From Dyadobacter subterraneus (GTDB taxonomy: Bacteria; Bacteroidota; Bacteroidia; Cytophagales; Spirosomataceae): DNA of 64,000 nt. This document shows positions 60,721 to 64,000 of this stretch, piece by piece (position 1 is the stretch's first letter; every line of letters begins with the position of its first letter). The stretch covers positions 3,264,501-3,328,500 of the forward strand of contig NZ_JACYGY010000001.1 of assembly GCF_015221875.1 (NCBI RefSeq), written 5' to 3'. The notes under the pieces were generated by a model. That model was not told the origin of the DNA. It saw only the letters and a list, made by a program, of their open reading frames with translations, and did no database searches. Position numbers and translations under genes: made by a program.

Positions 60721-62265
60721 ATGAAAAAAATCCATATATACCTTACAGTGGTGAGCTTGTTGTTTGGTGCCAGCGCATGCGACAGCGGCTTTGAAGATGT
60801 AAATAAAAATCCGGTACTGGCCACAACGACCGATCCGGCATATCTTTTCTCCAACGCCCAGTTTAGTTCTGCTGTCCCAACTTTTAACTATCAGAGCGAA
60901 ATTGTCCAGCAGATTAATACGCCGTATACTGGTGTATTGGAGGGCGGAAATCATAACATCGTTTATGATCCGAATACAAACGCCCTTTTCAATTCCATGT
61001 ACATCGGAACAAATACGGGAAGCGGACCGGTGAATTTGCTGAAAACGATTATGACACTGACGCAGGATAATCCACTGAGAGCCAACATTTATCAAATGGC
61101 AAGAATTTGGAAAGCGTATGTGTTCATGGTTTTGGTGGATACCTATGGCGATGTTCCCTATTTCGATTCTGCAAAAGGTTATACTGATGGAATCAACCTT
61201 CCAAAATACGATGATCAGAAATTGATCTATGACGATATTTTGAAGGAACTGGATGAAGCGACCAAAGCGCTTGACGCTACGAAAAGTATCGAAACCGGCG
61301 ATTTGTTTTACAAAGGAAATATTGCGCAATGGAAAAAACTTGGTAATTCACTCTTGCTTCGTGCTGCCATGCGTCTGATTAAAGTAGATGAAGCCAAAGC
61401 AAAATCCTATATCACAAAAGCGGTTGATCCTGCCAATGGTGGTGTGATGGCTGCTAACACGGATAATGCTTACATCGCTTTCAATACTACTTTTAATAAT
61501 CCGAATGCCAACTTTTTCCAGGGAACGGAAAGAGCCAACGTTTATCTTGGAAAACCGTTTATTGATTATTTGAAAACAACTTCCGATCCCCGCATCAGAG
61601 TTATTTCGGTAAAATATGCCGTTCCTGCCAACCCTTTGGCAACTGCCGGAGCGGAAAATACAGAACCAGCAGATCAGAACGGAATGCCTTATGGTTATAA
61701 TGAATCAACGATTGCGACTGCACCAGGATTTCCTGGAAAAACTGGTTCTGCATTCAATTATTCACAAATAAACCGACGGACACTAGGTAAAATTGATGCG
61801 CCTGAATTCTTTATTACATACTCTCAAACGCAGCTGCTTTTGGCAGAGGCGGCGAGCAGAGGATATATTTCTGGCGACGCCAAAACTTACTATGAAGCAG
61901 GTGTGAAAGCGCATATGAATCAGATGGCACAATTTGATGTTTCGGCTGCTATTCCGGCAGCAAGCCAGGATGCTTATCTGGTTGCTAATCCATACAATGC
62001 CGCCGATGCACTAAACCAGATCAATACACAATATTGGGTTTCGTCATTCCTGAACGGATCAGAAGCCTGGGCCAATTTCCGCAGAAGCGGTTTCCCTGCA
62101 CTTACCAAAAATCCATATCCGGGAGCTGATCCTTCGGTGAAAGATTTTATCCGCAGACTGGTTTATCCGGTTCGTGAAAAATCTGTAAATACGGTTAATT
62201 ATAATGAGGCGATCGCCCGTCAGGGAGCTGACGAATTGGGTACCCACGTTTTTTGGGATAAATAA
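60721..62265 (+). CDS. SusD/RagB-family nutrient-binding lipoprotein (pair 2)
   Basis: 514 residues with lipoprotein signal LTVVSLLFGASAC (lipobox SAC). Typical SusD helices are present: YQMARIWKAYVFMVLVDTYG, DVPYFDSAKGY and LYDDILKELDEA-like segment (DDILKELDEATKALDATK), plus FITYSQTQLLLAEAASRGY. It is the surface lid that binds the nutrient for susC 2. It ends before a GC-rich hairpin. Sequence similarity to the SusD of pair 1 is limited to the fold, so the two pairs probably take up different compounds. Confidence 0.9.
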   Translation: MKKIHIYLTVVSLLFGASACDSGFEDVNKNPVLATTTDPAYLFSNAQFSSAVPTFNYQSEIVQQINTPYTGVLEGGNHNIVYDPNTNALFNSMYIGTNTGSGPVNLLKTIMTLTQDNPLRANIYQMARIWKAYVFMVLVDTYGDVPYFDSAKGYTDGINLPKYDDQKLIYDDILKELDEATKALDATKSIETGDLFYKGNIAQWKKLGNSLLLRAAMRLIKVDEAKAKSYITKAVDPANGGVMAANTDNAYIAFNTTFNNPNANFFQGTERANVYLGKPFIDYLKTTSDPRIRVISVKYAVPANPLATAGAENTEPADQNGMPYGYNESTIATAPGFPGKTGSAFNYSQINRRTLGKIDAPEFFITYSQTQLLLAEAASRGYISGDAKTYYEAGVKAHMNQMAQFDVSAAIPAASQDAYLVANPYNAADALNQINTQYWVSSFLNGSEAWANFRRSGFPALTKNPYPGADPSVKDFIRRLVYPVREKSVNTVNYNEAIARQGADELGTHVFWDK

Positions 62266-62277
62266 TTTTTCAATAAT

Positions 62278-62310
62278 ACATACAGGCGGTGCAATAAGCC
62301 GCCTGTATGT
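62278..62310 (+). promoter_or_regulatory. GC-rich hairpin between susD 2 and the RraA-like gene
   Basis: ACATACAGGCGG (62278-62289) pairs perfectly with CCGCCTGTATGT (62299-62310) around a 9-base loop, but no T-run follows. Such a hairpin may protect the upstream mRNA or reduce expression of the genes that follow, and need not end transcription. Confidence 0.5.
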
Positions 62311-62346
62311 ACAATCAAATAAACCTTACATAAACCTGCCTAACCT

Positions 62347-63279
62347 ATGTTAAAAAAAACAATGCTGTTGCCGGCGCTATTATTTGTTTCCTTTTTAAGT
62401 AATGCCCAACCCATTTCTCCCACCGTCGACCAGATTAAAGCCTTAACAGCAAACTGGAAAGGCGAACGTTCAGCAGATGGCCGCCCGAAAGTCTCGGATG
62501 CAATTCTGGCACGTTTGAAAAACATTTCGATTGAAGAGGCCTGGGGTGTGTTGCGGAATAAAGGGTATCAAAATCAATATGAAGGTGACTGGCAATTAAT
62601 TCATCCCGACAGCTCTATGACTGGTCGTGTGGTGACTGCACAGTACGTACCCCTCCGTCCTGATTTTCAGGATTACATCAAGGAAACCGGAAAAAAGGAA
62701 GGCCGTAATCCTGCCGGCGGAACAAATTCCTGGCCTATTGATGTGCTCACAAACGGCGACGTGTACGTGGCCGACGGATATGGAAAAATCGCTGACGGAA
62801 CTTTGATAGGTGACAATCTTGGAAATTCAATTTATGCAAAATCAAAAAGAGGAACCATATTTTACGGCTCTGTTCGTGATGTAGAAGGACTTAGCGAAAT
62901 CAAAGGATATAACGCCTGGATAAAAGGTTCTGATCCATCTTATATCCAGCAAATGATGCTGTCAGGTATCAACGTTCCTATCCGAATTGGTCGCGCGATC
63001 GTACTGCCAGGCGACGTGGTTCTGGCAAAAAAATACGGTACCATTTTCATCCCGGCACATCTGGTTGAAGAACTGGTTTTGACTTCAGAAGTAACGGCGC
63101 TTCGTGATGAATTCGGTCACCAAAGGCTAAGAGAAGGCAAATATACACCTGGTGAAATCGATACCAAATGGACTGATGCGATTTCAAAAGATTTCTTGAA
63201 ATGGGTCAATTCATATCCGGGACGTCTTCCGATGAGCAAAAAAGAACTTGATGATTATCTGAAAGAACGCAATTATTAA
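62347..63279 (+). CDS. Exported RraA-like protein (HMG/CHA aldolase superfamily)
   Basis: 310 residues. The leader MLKKTMLLPALLFVSFLSNAQ is a signal peptide, so the protein acts outside the cytoplasm, which is unusual. The RraA-like domain (about 90-250) includes a TNSWPIDVLTNGDVYVADG segment, then ADGTLIGDNLGNS and a YGSVRDVEGL segment, equivalent to the GD and VRD motifs that bind metal and substrate in pyruvate-producing aldolases of this fold. Known members cleave 4-hydroxy-4-methyl-2-oxoglutarate-type compounds; others regulate RNase E. A C-terminal helical tail is present. It lies between susD 2 and an enolase-superfamily gene, so a sugar-acid aldolase role is plausible but unproven. 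Confidence 0.75.
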   Translation: MLKKTMLLPALLFVSFLSNAQPISPTVDQIKALTANWKGERSADGRPKVSDAILARLKNISIEEAWGVLRNKGYQNQYEGDWQLIHPDSSMTGRVVTAQYVPLRPDFQDYIKETGKKEGRNPAGGTNSWPIDVLTNGDVYVADGYGKIADGTLIGDNLGNSIYAKSKRGTIFYGSVRDVEGLSEIKGYNAWIKGSDPSYIQQMMLSGINVPIRIGRAIVLPGDVVLAKKYGTIFIPAHLVEELVLTSEVTALRDEFGHQRLREGKYTPGEIDTKWTDAISKDFLKWVNSYPGRLPMSKKELDDYLKERNY

Positions 63280-63287
63280 AATAGCTA

Positions 63288-63313
63288 TCGGCTTTCGGCA
63301 GTCGGCTTTCGGC
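63288..63313. repeat. Short tandem repeat of TCGGCTTTCGGC
   Basis: TCGGCTTTCGGC occurs twice (63288-63299 and 63302-63313) separated by AG, in the gap before the enolase-family gene. Each unit is itself nearly palindromic at its ends. The pattern resembles short GC-rich intergenic repeats of Cytophagales. Confidence 0.45.
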
Positions 63314-63350
63314 CTTAAAAACATTAATATTTCCTAAATATCTTAAAATT

Positions 63351-64000
63351 ATGAAGAGTATCTTAAAGCAGATCATTGCATCTAATAAAGAAGTTGAAAA
63401 AGCTGAAAAGCTTGCCGTTCAAACGGAAATAAGTAATCCGGCAACAAAGGACAGTCGCCGTAACTTTTTAAGAAAATCAGCCGTAGGCGGTATTGCGCTG
63501 GGCAGTTTTATGTCCATGTCTATTGAAGATACAGTTGCACAGGCAACTTCAAAAGTGAACCGGGCTTCCAAACCATCTGAATTGAAAATCACTGATATCC
63601 GCTATTGTGTGATTCAAAATGTTGGCCGTACGCCTATTATCCGGATAGATACAAACCAGGGGATTTATGGTTTGGGAGAAGTTCGTGACGGCGCCGATGA
63701 ACGTTATGCGTTAATGTTGAAAAGCAGACTCTTAGGAGAAAATCCATGTAATGTGGAAATGCTTTTCAAAACCATCAAACAATTCGGTATGCACGGTCGC
63801 CAGGCTGGTGGTGTTTGTGGCGTAGAAATGGCACTTTGGGATCTCTGCGGAAAAGCTTACAACGTTCCTTGCTGGCAATTACTAGGCGGTCGTTACCGCG
63901 ACAAAGTGAGACTATATGCCGATACACCTGAATTTGAAAGTTTGGATGAATTCAAACAAAAAATAAAATTCCGTACCGAAACACAAGGTTATACCTGGCT
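63351..64000 (+). CDS. Mandelate racemase/muconate-lactonizing (enolase superfamily) enzyme, Tat-exported, truncated by window end
   Basis: 216 residues are visible; the protein continues past the window. The start ATG at 63351 begins a long n-region, then a twin-arginine motif (SRRNFLRKSAVGG, residues 35-47) and a hydrophobic core, so the folded enzyme would be exported by Tat. The MR/MLE N-terminal capping domain follows (LKITDIRYCVIQNVGRTPII, GLGEVRDGADERY and MALWDLCGKAYNVPCWQLLGGRYRDKV). The catalytic barrel with its metal ligands and acid/base residues lies off the window, so the substrate class (acid-sugar dehydratase, racemase or other) cannot be judged. Position after the RraA-like gene suggests sugar-acid metabolism. 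Confidence 0.85.
   Translation, partial: MKSILKQIIASNKEVEKAEKLAVQTEISNPATKDSRRNFLRKSAVGGIALGSFMSMSIEDTVAQATSKVNRASKPSELKITDIRYCVIQNVGRTPIIRIDTNQGIYGLGEVRDGADERYALMLKSRLLGENPCNVEMLFKTIKQFGMHGRQAGGVCGVEMALWDLCGKAYNVPCWQLLGGRYRDKVRLYADTPEFESLDEFKQKIKFRTETQGYTW

Noticed and set aside
1..64000. CRISPR arrays, tRNA and rRNA genes, prophage
   Set aside because: No regularly spaced repeats, no cloverleaf with a conserved T-loop, no rRNA-like sequence and no phage structural or integrase genes were seen. No computational scan was possible.

Overview
The window looks like chromosomal DNA from a Bacteroidota bacterium of the Cytophagales, most like Dyadobacter or a close relative (organism inferred, not proven). 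Support comes from two SusC/SusD outer-membrane uptake pairs, an ECF sigma/FecR pair feeding one of them, a secreted protease with a type IX secretion tail, a gliding-motility-type C-terminal domain, promoters with the Bacteroidota -7 element TAnnTTTG, and gene starts with no clear Shine-Dalgarno sequence. I saw no rRNA, tRNA, CRISPR array, prophage or insertion sequence.

Region by region. 0-16 kb is mostly housekeeping: the tail of a Crp/Fnr regulator with an FNR-like palindrome behind it, a PRISE-type reductase, an ABC exporter, a frameshifted 2-oxoglutarate oxygenase, holA, an AcpH-like protein, a SlyD-like isomerase, dCMP deaminase, a possible secreted HExxH protein, and a phoH - secreted M43 protease - comEC run in which comEC is frameshifted, then dnaB and rlmD. 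16-28 kb holds a large gliding/T9SS adhesin-like protein, a DUF6364/PIN toxin-antitoxin pair, an Rrf2 regulator with an NAD(P)-binding oxidoreductase and a YgiD dioxygenase, a phosphate-type porin, tex and an exported cyclophilin. 28-35 kb is a long plus-strand run of small redox and stress-type genes (DoxX, DUF2141, SDR, VOC, LLM flavoprotein, WYL regulator, FMN reductase) ending in a carbonic anhydrase remnant. 35-50 kb carries an S9 peptidase lipoprotein, a collagen-like lipoprotein, polA, SusC/SusD pair 1, threonine synthase with a LysR gene, two tandem cysteine-rich lipoproteins and a sugar porter.

51-64 kb is the most coherent accessory region. It has an exported PA14/DUF1080-like protein, an exported dehydrogenase-like propeller fused to an azurin-type copper domain, an ECF sigma factor, a FecR anti-sigma factor, a SusC with the STN signalling domain, a SusD, an exported RraA-like (aldolase-family) protein and a Tat-exported enolase-superfamily enzyme that runs off the window. 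I infer a substrate-induced uptake locus in which a sugar acid or similar compound may be dehydrated and cleaved outside the cytoplasm.

Two genes, the 2OG oxygenase and comEC, are each broken by what looks like one missing base in a short homopolymer. These may be sequencing errors or real mutations. Two 25-bp palindromes of identical 9-7-9 layout, one before the Rrf2 gene and one before its neighbour, are the best regulatory signal I found.
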